Shown in pieces: positions 1 through 9,912 of a stretch of 64,000 nt of DNA (position 1 is the first letter of the stretch; the number at the start of each line of letters is the position of its first letter). Origin of the DNA: Metapseudomonas boanensis. Lineage in GTDB: Bacteria > Pseudomonadota > Gammaproteobacteria > Pseudomonadales > Pseudomonadaceae. Below the pieces are notes generated by a model. It made no database searches and was not told the origin of the DNA. It saw only the letters and a list, made by a program, of their open reading frames with translations. A program made the translations under genes and the position numbers. The stretch covers positions 62,001-126,000 of the forward strand of contig NZ_JAGTIS010000008.1 in assembly GCF_018704125.1 (NCBI RefSeq). The letters are read 5' to 3'.

Positions 1-344
1 AGGGTGGATTGCGCAGCCGCCTGTTCGCCTGGCTTGAAGTCCGTGGCGCCTGGTGGTTGCTGGCCAGTGGCTTTGCTGGTGCCGTGCTGATGCTGGCGCT
101 GGTGTTCGACGCCCGCTATCGCAGCTTCCCGAGCGCTGCGCTGCTGCTGCCGGCGCTGGTCTATCTGTGCCGCCCGGTGTCTGCTCCGCGCCGCGAAATC
201 GCCCTGCTCGCCACACTGGTTGGCGCCGGCATCGCGCCGCAGCTTTATCAGGAAACCCTGGGTAACCTGCAGGCAATTGGCTGGGCCCTGGTCAGCACGC
301 TGCTGCTGGCGGCGCTGTGGCGTAGCCTGCGGGTCAGGGATTGA
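1..344 (+). CDS. C-terminal part of an integral membrane protein (5' end outside window)
   Basis: The frame is open to the left edge (two further codons precede the TTG at 9), so only the last ~113 residues are seen. They form about four hydrophobic helices separated by short Arg-rich loops and end in LRVRD. From memory this resembles the membrane tail of the GH17 family glucanase/glycosyltransferase-type proteins of pseudomonads, but no catalytic domain lies in the window, so the function is left open. It converges on the next gene across a shared hairpin terminator. Confidence 0.6.
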   Translation, partial: GGLRSRLFAWLEVRGAWWLLASGFAGAVLMLALVFDARYRSFPSAALLLPALVYLCRPVSAPRREIALLATLVGAGIAPQLYQETLGNLQAIGWALVSTLLLAALWRSLRVRD

Positions 345-448
345 GGACTGGTCGTAAGGTGGATCACGCTGTCGACCCACCATCGGAGTTGGGTCTGCCG
401 CGATGGTGGATATGAAAAGCGATAGCTTCCCTACCCACTCTCACAAAC

Positions 449-477
449 AAAAAAGGACGCTCAACGCGTCCTTTTTC
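449..477. terminator. Bidirectional rho-independent terminator
   Basis: A-tract, then stem GGACGC / GCGTCC around a TCAAC loop, then a T-tract. The A and T flanks let it act for both the gene ending at 344 (+) and the one ending at 490 (-). Confidence 0.8.
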
Positions 478-489
478 ATTTACTCAAGC

Positions 490-882
490 TCAGGCATTCA
501 CTGCCACGGGCTCTGTCTGTGACTGCGGCTGGCGAACCAGGCGCAAGCCGGCGATGACACTGGCGAATACAGCGAGGCTGGCGGTGTAGAGCACCAGGGC
601 CGGCAGCGCGAACAACAGGGCCAGCAGGGCCAGGCCCCAGCCGGTGCGACCGGGTACGAAGAAGGCGGCAAGGGCGGCGCCCAGGCTTATCCAGGCGATA
701 ATGCGAAAATGGATCAGCAGGCCGAGGCCGGCACGCATCTGGCATTCCCAGCGCTGTGCCTGGTCGACGCAGAGGCCGACCCACTGGCCATCCTCCATCA
801 GGGCGAAACGGACCCCGTAGCTGGCCGCCAGCCAGAGCGGCAACAGGATCAGCAGCAGGATGAGGGACGAACGGCTGGACAT
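490..882 (-). CDS. Small inner-membrane protein of unknown function
   Basis: This 130-residue protein starts at the ATG at 882, which has a GGAGAG Shine-Dalgarno sequence 5 bases upstream; an in-frame upstream extension to 987 has no such signal. It has a signal-anchor-like N-terminal helix (LILLLILLPLWLAASYG), a polar segment with two cysteines (GLCVDQ, WECQ) that probably faces the periplasm, and two or three further hydrophobic helices in the C-terminal half. I do not recognise a named family. It is a single gene, ending at the terminator shared with the gene on its left. Confidence 0.7.
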   Translation of the reverse strand: MSSRSSLILLLILLPLWLAASYGVRFALMEDGQWVGLCVDQAQRWECQMRAGLGLLIHFRIIAWISLGAALAAFFVPGRTGWGLALLALLFALPALVLYTASLAVFASVIAGLRLVRQPQSQTEPVAVNA

Positions 883-1141
883 GGTTCTCTCCGAATAGGG
901 AAGCGGCGCCAAGGATAATCTCCCGACCGCCTTATGCAAGGGCCTTGCGTCCATTAGGCCATCGCTGGCCTGACGTACGGCCCGCACTCACAGGGCTTGC
1001 AGTTGTCATAGGCTCGGTATTCACTCATGACGCGCTCTTATAAGGAACGCGCTCCCGGCTCCTGACTTGGCATAACCGGGGAGTGGATGGAGCCCGCCAC
1101 CTCGGCCAAGCCTCCGCAGACACTGAACAGGGACCTTTCCT

Positions 1142-2431
1142 ATGCTCCGCCTTCGCCTCGCCGCCCTGCTGGGTAGCCTGATCCTCTGCGCTCAAGCACT
1201 GGCCGCAGACGTGGATGCCAAGACCTACGGTTTTCCGATCACCAACCCGTTCGAAGCAACCATCGCGACGACGCCGCCGGACCTGCGCTCAACGCTGCCG
1301 GCCGACAATGACGTCGACCAGACCGACTATGACCTCAAGCTGCGCCCGGAGCGCGAGCTGCCCGACAACTTCTGGCCGGTGAAGAAGCTGCGCTATCGGC
1401 TGGCCAGACAGGATCACCCGGCACCGCTGATCTTCGTCATTGCCGGCACCGGCGGGCGCTACGACAGCAGCCACGCCGAGTACCTGAAGAAGCTGTTCTA
1501 TGGTGCCGGCTACCACGTCGTCCAGCTCTCATCGCCCAGCAGCTATGATTTCATGGCAGCAGCCTCGCGCCATGCCACACCTGGGCTCTCGACCGAGGAT
1601 GCCGACGACCTTTACCGGGTCATGCAGGCGGTTCGAGCGCAGCATCCGAAGTTGCCGATCACGGACTTCTATCTGACGGGCTACAGCCTGGGTGCGCTGG
1701 ACGCCGCCTTCGTCAGCCACCTGGACGAAACCCGCCGCAGCTTCAACTTCAAGCGCGTGCTGCTACTCAATCCACCGGTGAACCTCTATACCTCGATCAC
1801 CAACCTGGACCGACTGGTACAAACCAATGTCAGGGGGGTGACCGACAACACCACGTTCTACCAGCTCGTGCTCGGCAAACTCACTCGCTACTTCCAGCAG
1901 AAGGGCTACATCGATCTGAACGACGCGCTGCTGTTCGACTTCCAGGAGTCCAGGCAGCGCCTGTCCAATGAACAGATGGCGATGCTGATCGGCACCGCGT
2001 TCCGCTTCTCTTCCTCCGACATCGCCTTCACCTCGGACCTGATCAACCGGCGCGGCCTGATCACGCCAGTGGGACTCACGATCAATGAACGCACCAGCCT
2101 GACACCCTTCTACGAACGGGCCCTGCAATGCGATTTCGACTGTTACATCACCGAGCAACTGATTCCGTTCTGGCGTGCCCGCTATGACGGCGGCAGCCTG
2201 AACCAGCTGATCCAACAGGTCAGCCTCTACGCCCTGACCGATTACCTCAAACAGAACAGCAAGATCGCCGTGATGCATAACGCCGACGACCTGATCCTCG
2301 GCCCGGGAGACTTGGGCTACCTGCGCCGCACCTTGGGTGACAGGCTTACCGTTTTCCCCCATGGCGGGCACTGCGGCAACCTCAACTATCGCGTCAATGG
2401 CGACGCCATGCTGGAGTTCTTCCGTGGCTAA
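1142..2431 (+). CDS. Exported alpha/beta-hydrolase (putative lipase/esterase), partner of MlaA-like gene
   Basis: The 429-residue protein begins with a Sec signal peptide (MLRLRLAALLGSLILCAQALA, cleavage after ALA). It has the alpha/beta-hydrolase landmarks: an oxyanion-type strand-turn IAGTGG (100-105), the nucleophile elbow GYSLG with Ser182, a late Asp in HNADDL and a His in HGGHCGN close to the C-terminus. That gives a plausible Ser-Asp-His triad in the periplasm. Its stop codon overlaps the GTG start of the MlaA-like gene by 8 bp, so the two are translationally coupled. Because MlaA proteins move phospholipids at the outer membrane, a lipid substrate is a reasonable guess, but the substrate is inferred only from this pairing. 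Confidence 0.8.
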   Translation: MLRLRLAALLGSLILCAQALAADVDAKTYGFPITNPFEATIATTPPDLRSTLPADNDVDQTDYDLKLRPERELPDNFWPVKKLRYRLARQDHPAPLIFVIAGTGGRYDSSHAEYLKKLFYGAGYHVVQLSSPSSYDFMAAASRHATPGLSTEDADDLYRVMQAVRAQHPKLPITDFYLTGYSLGALDAAFVSHLDETRRSFNFKRVLLLNPPVNLYTSITNLDRLVQTNVRGVTDNTTFYQLVLGKLTRYFQQKGYIDLNDALLFDFQESRQRLSNEQMAMLIGTAFRFSSSDIAFTSDLINRRGLITPVGLTINERTSLTPFYERALQCDFDCYITEQLIPFWRARYDGGSLNQLIQQVSLYALTDYLKQNSKIAVMHNADDLILGPGDLGYLRRTLGDRLTVFPHGGHCGNLNYRVNGDAMLEFFRG

Positions 2432-3191
2432 GAAAGCACTCCTCCTTGCCCTGGTGCTGGCCAGTGGCCTCGCCCAAGCCCAGCATGAGACCGACCAGGA
2501 CGGCTTCACCCAGCCGCTCAAGGACCTCAAATTCAACCCAGGGTTGGACCAACGCGAATTCGAGCGCTCGACCCTGGATGCACTAGACGTCTATGACCCG
2601 CTGGAGTCCTGGAACCGCAGCGTCTACCACTTCAACTACCGTTTCGATGAATGGGTGTTCCTGCCGGTGGTCAACGGCTATCGCTACGTCACGCCGGGCT
2701 TCGTCCGCAGTGGCGTGAGCAACTTCTTCAGCAACCTCGGGGACGTCCCGAACCTGCTCAACAGCATGCTGCAGCTGAAGGGTAAGCGTTCTATGGCGGT
2801 CAGTGGACGGTTGTTACTCAACACCACCGTTGGCGTGGCCGGCCTGTGGGACCCGGCAACGCGGATCGGCCTGCCCAAGCAGAACGAAGACTTCGGCCAG
2901 ACCCTGGGCTATTACGGCGTAGGCGATGGCCCGTACCTGATGCTGCCGATCCTCGGCCCATCCAACCTGCGTGATACCGGAGGCCTGGCGGTCGACTTCT
3001 TGGCCGACAGCCAGATCAACTTCCTCAATGTGCCCGAGGTAAGCAGCGACCACCCGGAAGTCACGGCATTGCGCATGGTGGACAAACGCCACACCACCAA
3101 CTTCCGTTACGGGCAGCTCAACTCGCCGTTCGAATACGAGAAGATCCGCTACGTCTACACCCAGTCCCGCAAGCTGCAGATTGCGGAGTGA
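2424..3191 (+). CDS. MlaA/VacJ-family protein without lipobox
   Basis: A GTG at 2424 with GGAG 7 bases upstream gives a protein of 255 residues; upstream ATG codons at 2337 and 2397 in frame lack a good ribosome site and would bury the signal peptide. The signal peptide is MAKKALLLALVLASGLAQA. The mature part carries the MlaA hallmarks: DPLESWNRSVYHFNYRFDEW, then PGFVRSGVSNFFSNLGDVPNLLN, then a phospholipid-family core with GLWDPATRIG and the conserved NEDFGQTLGYYGVGDGPYLMLP. Classical MlaA is an outer-membrane lipoprotein, but here the signal peptide ends in AQA-QHE with no Cys, so this paralogue should be soluble in the periplasm or membrane-bound by its own helices. It is coupled to the alpha/beta-hydrolase gene. 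Confidence 0.88.
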   Translation: MAKKALLLALVLASGLAQAQHETDQDGFTQPLKDLKFNPGLDQREFERSTLDALDVYDPLESWNRSVYHFNYRFDEWVFLPVVNGYRYVTPGFVRSGVSNFFSNLGDVPNLLNSMLQLKGKRSMAVSGRLLLNTTVGVAGLWDPATRIGLPKQNEDFGQTLGYYGVGDGPYLMLPILGPSNLRDTGGLAVDFLADSQINFLNVPEVSSDHPEVTALRMVDKRHTTNFRYGQLNSPFEYEKIRYVYTQSRKLQIAE

Positions 3192-3418
3192 ACAGTGTAG
3201 CACTTTAGCTCGTAGCTTGGGTGGGCGTTCATTCGCAAAGGGCGGTAACGCGGTCCCTGGGGCTTCACCGACAGACATCAGGCCTGCGCAGTGAATGAAT
3301 TCGCCCCAAAATAGAGTGGAAAAACATCTAATCCATCGATCTAAACAACGCAAAATCAGGCAACATCCATTCAATCCATACGCGTAGCATCGCGCTCATT
3401 CCACCCTAGGAGGTCCAA

Positions 3419-4267
3419 ATGAGCAGCTATCGTCAGATTCTCGAACAGCGTCCCGGCCAACCGGCTTCGGACGGTGCCGGAGTCAACCTGATACGTGTTT
3501 TCGCCGAGCAGGGCGTGCCGCGCTTCGACCCTTTTCTGATGCTCGATGAGTTTGGCTCGGCCAACCCGGACGACTATGTCGCCGGTTTTCCGTCTCATCC
3601 CCATCGCGGTTTCGAAACCATCACCTACATGCTTGAAGGCCGCATGCGCCATGAAGACCACCTGGGCAATCAGGGCCTGCTGGAAAATGGTGGCGTGCAG
3701 TGGATGACCGCCGCGCGCGGCATCATCCACAGCGAGATGCCGGAACAGGAAGAAGGCGTGATGCGCGGCTTCCAGATCTGGCTCAACCTGCCCGCCAAGG
3801 ACAAGATGGGCGACCCCGGTTACCGCGATTTCGACCCGACTGAAATCCCCCGCGTGCGCACAGTGGCCGGCGTCCAGGCTCTGGTGATCGCCGGGCGCTT
3901 TGACGATGGCCAAGTGCAACAACTAGGCGCTGTGCAACGCCCACACACCGAGCCGCACATCTTCGATCTGGAACTGCCCGCCAATGGATATGTCGCCCCG
4001 CTGCTGGCCGATGGCCTGCGCGTCATGCTCTACGTCTACGAGGGGGAGGTGCATGTCAATGGCAATCTCGTGGGCAAAGGTCGCCTGGTTCGCCTGTCCG
4101 ATACCGGCGTGCTGGAGTTGGCATCCGCTACCGGTGCCAGGGTCTTGTTGCTGGCTGGCCGTCCGCTGGGCGAGCCCATCGTGCAATATGGCCCCTTCGT
4201 GATGAATAGTCGTGAAGAGATCGAGCAGGCCTTGCGCGACTATCGCGACGGACGGCTCGCGCCCTAG
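3419..4267 (+). CDS. Pirin family protein
   Basis: This 282-residue bicupin starts at an ATG preceded by a perfect AGGAGG. The N-terminal pirin cupin shows the iron-binding set: HPHRGFET (two His), then HED in [11 protein letters not shown], and GIIHSE, as in proteins with quercetinase or redox-sensing roles. The second cupin (residues ~165-275) lacks the metal ligands, which is normal. Its physiological role is unknown in Pseudomonas; it could be a dioxygenase-like enzyme or a regulator. The last four bases overlap tail-to-tail with the patatin gene on the other strand. Confidence 0.9.
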   Translation: MSSYRQILEQRPGQPASDGAGVNLIRVFAEQGVPRFDPFLMLDEFGSANPDDYVAGFPSHPHRGFETITYMLEGRMRHEDHLGNQGLLENGGVQWMTAARGIIHSEMPEQEEGVMRGFQIWLNLPAKDKMGDPGYRDFDPTEIPRVRTVAGVQALVIAGRFDDGQVQQLGAVQRPHTEPHIFDLELPANGYVAPLLADGLRVMLYVYEGEVHVNGNLVGKGRLVRLSDTGVLELASATGARVLLLAGRPLGEPIVQYGPFVMNSREEIEQALRDYRDGRLAP

Positions 4268-5466
4268 GTAGCGGGCACCGTCAGCGGATGGGACGGTGCC
4301 AACTCCAGGCCAAGGAAGCGCTGCAGCTCGGCCCTCTGGGCCATTGCATCCTGATAGCCCAGTTCGATCAGCTCGCTGCAGTAGCCAGGCTCGAACAACA
4401 GGTAGCTCAGCACCCCCGCACCACTGGCGCGGGTCGCCCCAGGCCCGCGCAGGAAGGTCCGGATTGCCCGGGGCATTTCCCGGCGGTGACGGGCCGCGAT
4501 TTCGTCCAGGGGCCGGCTCGGCGAGACGATCAACACCTCCACCTGCTCCGAACTCAGGTGGCGAGGGCGTCCCTCGCTCGGTATCGCCTGGCTCATGAGG
4601 TTGATCCGTTCCAACAGCTCGATGTCGCCTTCCAGGTTATCGATGAAGGTACTGTTGAGTAGATGCCCCCCGATCTGCGCCAAGGTTGGTGGTCGCCCTC
4701 CTTGCGGCCTGGCTACCCCGCGGTTGGTCTCGTCGCCCAGCGGATTGCCGCTTACCCCCACTACCAGCACCCGGCTCGCGCCAAGGTGCAGCGCTGGGCT
4801 GATAGGCGCGGTCTGGCGCACTGCGCCATCACCGAAGTACTCACGATTGAGGCGTACAGCCGGGAATAGTAGCGGAATGGCCGAACTGGCCATCAGGTGC
4901 TCCAGCCCCAGGCGCGTCGGCACCCCGACACGACGATGACGGAACCAGGGATCGATGGTGGCGCGACCTTGGTAGAAGGTGACCGCTTGTCCGGATTCGT
5001 AGCCGAATGCCGTCACCGCTACGGCACGCAGATTGCGGCTTCGCACAGCGGCAGAAATACCGGAAAAGTCCAGTTCGCGCCGCAGCAGCTCGCGCAACGG
5101 CGCACTGTCTAGCAAGGCAACGGGAATATCCCCGCCCAGCCCAAGCAGGCTATGGGCGACGAAGCGGGAGCTCTGGCGCAGCACGCCAGGCCAATCGCTG
5201 CGGTATATGTGCCCGCAATGGAAGCCCTGCCAGACTGCACTCAAGCGACGCACCGCCTGGCTGAAATGCAGCGCGCCACAAGCCAGGCCGACAGCATTGA
5301 CCGCCCCTGCGGAGGTGCCAACGATCACCGGGAAAGGATTGGACGCCGCGTCGGGCAACAAGTCCGCTATCGCCCCGAGCACGCCCACCTGGTAGGCCGC
5401 TCGTGCACCACCGCCAGAAAGGATCAGCCCGGTGACGGGCTGCTGGGCGGCGGGGGTTGGCTGCAT
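4264..5466 (-). CDS. Patatin-like phospholipase
   Basis: This 400-residue protein has the complete patatin Ser-Asp dyad fold: oxyanion loop [12 protein letters not shown] (16-28), nucleophile elbow GTSAG with Ser52, and DGA with Asp213. A C-terminal region (~250-400) holds the DUF3336-like helical extension found in bacterial members. There is no signal peptide, so it probably acts in the cytoplasm on phospholipids or acylglycerols. The start has GGAG 7 bases upstream. It lies 35 bp downstream of the lipid A acyltransferase gene on the same strand, which suggests one lipid-related transcript. Confidence 0.9.
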   Translation of the reverse strand: MQPTPAAQQPVTGLILSGGGARAAYQVGVLGAIADLLPDAASNPFPVIVGTSAGAVNAVGLACGALHFSQAVRRLSAVWQGFHCGHIYRSDWPGVLRQSSRFVAHSLLGLGGDIPVALLDSAPLRELLRRELDFSGISAAVRSRNLRAVAVTAFGYESGQAVTFYQGRATIDPWFRHRRVGVPTRLGLEHLMASSAIPLLFPAVRLNREYFGDGAVRQTAPISPALHLGASRVLVVGVSGNPLGDETNRGVARPQGGRPPTLAQIGGHLLNSTFIDNLEGDIELLERINLMSQAIPSEGRPRHLSSEQVEVLIVSPSRPLDEIAARHRREMPRAIRTFLRGPGATRASGAGVLSYLLFEPGYCSELIELGYQDAMAQRAELQRFLGLELAPSHPLTVPAT

Positions 5467-5501
5467 GGACGAACTCCGGTGACTTTTCGCGAGTATAGGG
5501 C

Positions 5502-6422
5502 TCAGTAGAGCTTCGGCGCGCCTTCAGGACGCGTCTTGAAGCGACGATGGGCCCAGAGATATTGCTCAGGGCATTCACGTACGGAACCTTCCACCCAGCG
5601 ATTGATACGCAGACAGTCTTCTTCCTCCGTATCGCCTGGGAAATCCGCCAGCGGCGGATGGATCACCAGCCGGTAGCCCGAGCCGTCAGCCAAGCGCTGT
5701 TGGGTAAAAGGCAGCACGCGGGCGCGGCCCAGCCGGGCGAACTTGGTGGTGGCCGTGACGGTGGCCGCCTCGATGCCGAACAGCGGCACGAAAATGCTCT
5801 GTTTGCGTCCGTAATCCTGGTCCGGGGCGTACCAGATCGCACGTCCGGCCCGCAGCACCTTGAGCATGGCGCGCACATCCTCGCGCTCGATCGCGGTGGC
5901 ATCCAGATTGTGGCGCTCGCGGCCACGGCGCTGGACGTAATCGAACACGGAGTTCTTGTGCTCGCGGTACATGCCATCGATGGTATGCACCTGGCCCAGC
6001 AGGGCTGCGCCGATCTCGAGGGTCGTGAAGTGCAGCGCCATGAGAATCACGCCCTGCCCCTCCGCCTGAGCCTGACGCAAATGCTCCAACCCCTCGATGT
6101 GCGAAAGCCTGGCGAGGCGTGCCTTGGGCCACCACCAGCTCATGGCCATCTCGAAGAAGGCGATGCCCATGGAAGCGAAATTCTCGCGGAGCAGTTGCTC
6201 GCGCTCAGCATTGGACAGCTCCGGGAAGCACAATTCCAGGTTCCGTCGGGTAATCTTGCGCCGCGATCCGGCCACCCACAGCATCAGCGTGCCCAGCACA
6301 CGACCAAAGCGCAGCTGCATGGAGTATGGCAGCATCGTCACCAGCCAGAGCACGCCCAGCCCCAGCCACAGCGCCCAAAAACGCGGATGCAGGAACTGTG
6401 GGCGAAAACGAGGTCTATCCAT
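5502..6422 (-). CDS. htrB: Lipid A biosynthesis late acyltransferase (HtrB/LpxL family)
   Basis: The 306-residue protein has one N-terminal membrane anchor ([19 protein letters not shown]) and the catalytic HX4E motif HFTTLE (His131, Glu136) of the LpxL/LpxM family. Later conserved blocks are present too: [15 protein letters not shown], and a C-terminal [14 protein letters not shown]. It adds a secondary acyl chain (laurate in P. aeruginosa) to Kdo2- or under-acylated lipid A at the inner membrane. It is divergent from minC across a 138-bp spacer; the patatin gene follows closely on the same strand. Pseudomonads usually have two HtrB paralogues; which acyl position this one serves cannot be told from sequence alone. 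Confidence 0.92.
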   Translation of the reverse strand: MDRPRFRPQFLHPRFWALWLGLGVLWLVTMLPYSMQLRFGRVLGTLMLWVAGSRRKITRRNLELCFPELSNAEREQLLRENFASMGIAFFEMAMSWWWPKARLARLSHIEGLEHLRQAQAEGQGVILMALHFTTLEIGAALLGQVHTIDGMYREHKNSVFDYVQRRGRERHNLDATAIEREDVRAMLKVLRAGRAIWYAPDQDYGRKQSIFVPLFGIEAATVTATTKFARLGRARVLPFTQQRLADGSGYRLVIHPPLADFPGDTEEEDCLRINRWVEGSVRECPEQYLWAHRRFKTRPEGAPKLY

Positions 6423-6560
6423 CTCTAAATCCGCTTAAGCGAGAAAACCGCGCATTCTACTAGAAATGTCCAAAGCTCGACCCGCCAACCAAGCTGGTCA
6501 GCTTGCGAGCGCCGGTTGATCTCGCTATAAGTCCTCGCCATTCAAGACTGCAGGCAAACC

Positions 6561-7310
6561 ATGAGCCAAGCCGACCTTCTCGACCAAGACCCAGTGTTCC
6601 AGCTCAAGGGCAGCATGCTCGCCATCACCGTGATGGAACTGGCCCACTACGACCTCGAACGCCTGGATCGGCAACTGGACGAAAAAGTCGCCCAGGCCCC
6701 GAATTTCTTCCAGAACACCCCCCTGGTAATGGCCCTGGACAAGCTGCCGGACGGAGCGCTCGCGCTTGACCTCCCGGCCCTGCTGGATGTCTGCCGCCGT
6801 CACGGTCTGCGCACCCTCGCCGTGCGCGCCAGCCGCGCCGAGCACATCGCCGCCGCCGATGCCCTGGATATCCCGGTGCTGCCGCCCTCCGGCGCCCGCG
6901 AACGTCCCATCGACCCAGTTGAACCCACGGCCAGGAAAAAAGTGGAAAAGCCGGTGGAAAAGCCGCCGGAGCCTACCGTCCAGCCAACCCGCGTCATCAC
7001 CACCCCGGTTCGTGGCGGCCAGCAGATCTATGCACCTGGCGGCGACCTGGTGGTGCTGGCGGCAGTCAGCCCGGGGGCGGAACTTCTCGCCGATGGCAAC
7101 ATCCATGTTTACGGCCCGATGCGCGGTCGTGCGCTGGCGGGTATCAAAGGCGATGCCAAAGCGCGTATCTTCTGTCAGCAACTGGCCGCCGAACTGGTTT
7201 CGGTGGCCGGTCAGTACAAGGTCGCGGAGGACCTCCGACGCGACCCGCTCTGGGGTCAACAAGTACAAGTCAGCCTGTCGGGTGACGTGTTGAACATCAC
7301 CCGTCTTTAA
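6561..7310 (+). CDS. minC: Septum site-determining protein MinC
   Basis: This is a 249-residue MinC. The N-terminal domain (1-~105) matches MinC_N and interferes with FtsZ polymerisation. A Pro/Glu/Lys-rich linker (~115-145) follows, and then the C-terminal beta-helix domain with [17 protein letters not shown] and [19 protein letters not shown]-type blocks, which binds MinD and dimerises. It is the first gene of minCDE, with a 100-bp gap to minD. The long linker between the domains is common in pseudomonads. Confidence 0.95.
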   Translation: MSQADLLDQDPVFQLKGSMLAITVMELAHYDLERLDRQLDEKVAQAPNFFQNTPLVMALDKLPDGALALDLPALLDVCRRHGLRTLAVRASRAEHIAAADALDIPVLPPSGARERPIDPVEPTARKKVEKPVEKPPEPTVQPTRVITTPVRGGQQIYAPGGDLVVLAAVSPGAELLADGNIHVYGPMRGRALAGIKGDAKARIFCQQLAAELVSVAGQYKVAEDLRRDPLWGQQVQVSLSGDVLNITRL

Positions 7311-7410
7311 CGGATACTGCCGCGAATTTTCAGGGACCTGAAAGGGAATCCAGGCGGCCGAAATCGGCCATTAAGTTCCCGATTTTCTTATTTTTTTGGG
7401 GTGAATCACC

Positions 7411-8226
7411 TTGGCCAAGATCCTCGTTGTCACGTCCGGCAAGGGTGGAGTGGGTAAAACCACCACCAGCGCCGCCTTAGGTACCGGTCTCGCTCTGCGC
7501 GGTCACAAGACCGTCATCGTCGACTTCGACGTCGGCCTGCGTAATCTGGACCTGATCATGGGTTGCGAACGTCGCGTGGTGTATGACTTCGTGAACGTCA
7601 TCAATGGCGAAGCCACCCTCACCCAGGCCCTGATCAAGGACAAGCGCCTTGAGAACCTTTACGTCCTGGCTGCCAGCCAGACCCGCGACAAGGACGCCCT
7701 GACCCTCGAAGGCGTCGGCAAGGTCATCGCCGAGCTCTCCCAGAACTTCGAATACGTGGTTTGCGACTCGCCAGCCGGTATCGAGAAAGGCGCCCACCTG
7801 GCCATGTACTACGCCGATGAGGCGATCGTCGTGACCAACCCGGAAGTCTCCTCCGTCCGTGACTCGGACCGTATGCTCGGCCTGTTGGCCAGCAAGTCGC
7901 GCCGTGCCGAACAGGGCGAGGATCCAATCAAGGAGCGCTTGCTGCTGACCCGTTACAACCCAGAGCGCGTGACCAAGGGCGAGATGCTCGGGGTCGAAGA
8001 CGTCGAGGAAATCCTCGCCATCAACCTGCTCGGTGTCATCCCGGAATCCCAGGCGGTGCTCAAAGCCTCCAACCAGGGCGTTCCGGTCATTCTCGACGAT
8101 CAGAGTGACGCCGGCCAGGCGTACAGCGATGCCGTCGATCGTCTGCTCGGCAAGGAACTGCCCCATCGTTTCCTCGACGTGCAGAAGAAAGGATTCTTAC
8201 AACGCCTGTTTGGAGGCCGTGAATGA
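7411..8226 (+). CDS. minD: Septum site-determining protein MinD (TTG start)
   Basis: The 271-residue ParA/MinD ATPase has the deviant Walker [10 protein letters not shown] (Lys11, Lys16), a Walker B-like [12 protein letters not shown] and a C-terminal amphipathic membrane-targeting helix ([11 protein letters not shown]). It binds the membrane when ATP-bound, recruits MinC, and is released by MinE. The start is TTG with GGGGTGAA 6-9 bases upstream; no in-frame ATG or GTG fits the conserved N-terminus [12 protein letters not shown]. The weak start may hold MinD level down. minE overlaps its end by 4 bp. Confidence 0.96.
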   Translation: MAKILVVTSGKGGVGKTTTSAALGTGLALRGHKTVIVDFDVGLRNLDLIMGCERRVVYDFVNVINGEATLTQALIKDKRLENLYVLAASQTRDKDALTLEGVGKVIAELSQNFEYVVCDSPAGIEKGAHLAMYYADEAIVVTNPEVSSVRDSDRMLGLLASKSRRAEQGEDPIKERLLLTRYNPERVTKGEMLGVEDVEEILAINLLGVIPESQAVLKASNQGVPVILDDQSDAGQAYSDAVDRLLGKELPHRFLDVQKKGFLQRLFGGRE

Positions 8227-8477
8227 ACATTTTCGACTTCTTTCGCGAGCGGAAGAAGCAGAACAGCGCTTCGATCGCTAAGGAACGACTCCAGATCATC
8301 GTTGCCCACGAACGTGGTCAGCGCAGCCAGCCGGACTACCTGCCTGCCCTGCAGAAGGATCTGGTGGATGTGATACGCAAGTACGTCAACATCGATCAGG
8401 AACAAGTCCAGGTCATGCTGGAGAACCAGGGCAGCTGCTCCATTCTCGAGCTGAACATCACCCTGCCTGATCGTTGA
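8223..8477 (+). CDS. minE: Cell division topological specificity factor MinE
   Basis: The 84-residue protein begins with the membrane-targeting MNIFDFF and continues into the MinD-stimulating helix ([15 protein letters not shown]) and the dimerising beta-domain ([21 protein letters not shown]). It drives pole-to-pole oscillation by stimulating MinD ATPase. Its ATG overlaps the minD stop as ATGA, so the two are translationally coupled. A hairpin terminator follows. Confidence 0.95.
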   Translation: MNIFDFFRERKKQNSASIAKERLQIIVAHERGQRSQPDYLPALQKDLVDVIRKYVNIDQEQVQVMLENQGSCSILELNITLPDR

Positions 8478-8490
8478 TCCTGCAGGAATT

Positions 8491-8524
8491 GACGGCGGCG
8501 GCTTCGGCCGCCGTCGGCGTTTTT
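8491..8524 (+). terminator. Terminator after minE
   Basis: Stem GACGGCGGC / GCCGCCGTC with a short loop, followed by GGCGTTTTT. It sits 13 bp past minE and only 12 bp before the next start codon, so rluA must either read through it or be transcribed from within it. Confidence 0.7.
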
Positions 8525-8535
8525 GGATACCGTCA

Positions 8536-9171
8536 ATGCCGCTTTCCCAAATCGAGTTCGTCCATCAGGACGACGCCCTGCTGGTAGTCAACAAACCCAC
8601 GCTGCTCCTTTCGGTGCCCGGGCGCGCCGATGACAACAAGGACTGCCTGATTACCCGTCTGCAGGAAAACGGCTACCCGGAGGCGCGCATCGTCCACCGC
8701 CTGGACTGGGAAACCTCCGGCCTCATCGTGCTGGCTCGCGACGCTGACAGCCATCGCGAACTGTCCCGCCAGTTCCATGACCGCGAGACGGAGAAAGCCT
8801 ACACCGCACTGTGCTGGGGCGAGCCGGAGCTCGACAGCGGGCGCATCGAGCTCCCCCTGCGGTACGACCCGCCAACCAAACCGCGCCATGTCGTAGACTT
8901 CGAGCATGGCCGCCATGCCCTGACCTTCTGGCGGGTGGTCGAACGTTGCGGGCATTACAGCCGCGTCGAACTGACCCCGATCACCGGTCGCTCGCATCAG
9001 TTGCGCGTACACATGCTGTCCATCGGCCATCCCCTGCTTGGCGACCGCCTCTACGCCAACCCCGAAGCCCTGGCCGCCCACGAGCGACTGTGCCTGCATG
9101 CCAGCCTGTTGTGTCTGACGCACCCGCAGACGGGTGACCGCCTGCGCTTCGAATGCCCGGCGCCGTTCTGA
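8536..9171 (+). CDS. rluA: Pseudouridine synthase RluA
   Basis: This 211-residue protein has the RluA-family catalytic block RIVHRLDWETSGL with Asp57, the fold partner RSHQLRVHMLSIGHPLLGD, and LHA near the end. The length matches single-domain RluA, with no S4 domain, unlike RluC/RluD. RluA isomerises U746 of 23S rRNA and U32 of some tRNAs. No strong ribosome site precedes the ATG because the minE terminator stem occupies that space. Confidence 0.88.
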   Translation: MPLSQIEFVHQDDALLVVNKPTLLLSVPGRADDNKDCLITRLQENGYPEARIVHRLDWETSGLIVLARDADSHRELSRQFHDRETEKAYTALCWGEPELDSGRIELPLRYDPPTKPRHVVDFEHGRHALTFWRVVERCGHYSRVELTPITGRSHQLRVHMLSIGHPLLGDRLYANPEALAAHERLCLHASLLCLTHPQTGDRLRFECPAPF

Positions 9172-9215
9172 CCTAGGCTGAGAAGAAAAGCACCGTCCTT
9201 CCGAGGAAGCCGTGC

Positions 9216-9791
9216 ATGAGCTTCAGCGATTACTACCACGCGACCCAGGGACAGCCGCCCCGCTATACACTGCTGACTGCCCTGGAGCTCTGGGACGGAC
9301 CTCCGGGATACGCTCTGGACCTAGGCTGTGGTGCCGGCCGCGATACCCTCGAACTGCTCCGGCGCGGCTGGCACGTCCTGGCCGTGGACGCCGAAGCGGA
9401 GGCACTGGCACGCCTCGAAGCACAGCTCGACGACCAGCATCGCTCCAGGCTGCAGAGCCTCTGCTGCCGCTTCGAGGCGCTGCCACTGCCGGCCGCCGAC
9501 CTGATCAACGCCAGCTTTGCCCTGCCGCTCTGCCCACCAGCTGCCTTTCCCGACCTGTGGCAAGCCATTCGTCGGGCCCTGGCCGAGGGCGGGCTGTTTG
9601 CCGGCCACCTGCTCGGCGAGCGGGACGACTGGGCCAACAACGGCATCACCATCCTGCGCCGCCAGCAACTCGAACACCTGCTGGCGGACTGGGAAGTAAT
9701 GATGCTGGAGGAAAAGGAAGAGGATGGTGTCACCGCCAAGGGTCGAAACAAGCATTGGCACCTGTTTTCGGTGGTGGCGCGCAGCAAATAG
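9216..9791 (+). CDS. Class I SAM-dependent methyltransferase (TehB-like)
   Basis: The 191-residue Rossmann methyltransferase carries motif I ALDLGCGAGRDTLELL (residues ~29-45), the acidic end of strand 2 (VLAVDAE) and motif II/III DLINASFALPLCPP. GAGGAA precedes the ATG by 8 bases. The DLGCGAGRDT block is typical of small TehB / thiopurine-like enzymes. The substrate cannot be predicted from the sequence. It is a single gene between rluA and apeB on the same strand. Confidence 0.75.
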   Translation: MSFSDYYHATQGQPPRYTLLTALELWDGPPGYALDLGCGAGRDTLELLRRGWHVLAVDAEAEALARLEAQLDDQHRSRLQSLCCRFEALPLPAADLINASFALPLCPPAAFPDLWQAIRRALAEGGLFAGHLLGERDDWANNGITILRRQQLEHLLADWEVMMLEEKEEDGVTAKGRNKHWHLFSVVARSK

Positions 9792-9912
9792 GCGAAGCGA
9801 GCCGAATCATGCCTGACCTATCAAGCCCTTAGCGAAAATTCACCGCCCGTTGCCCTCCTATTACCCAAGCCCGATGGGATAAACTCCGGCCACTGCTGTC
9901 CGGAGTCCCCTA

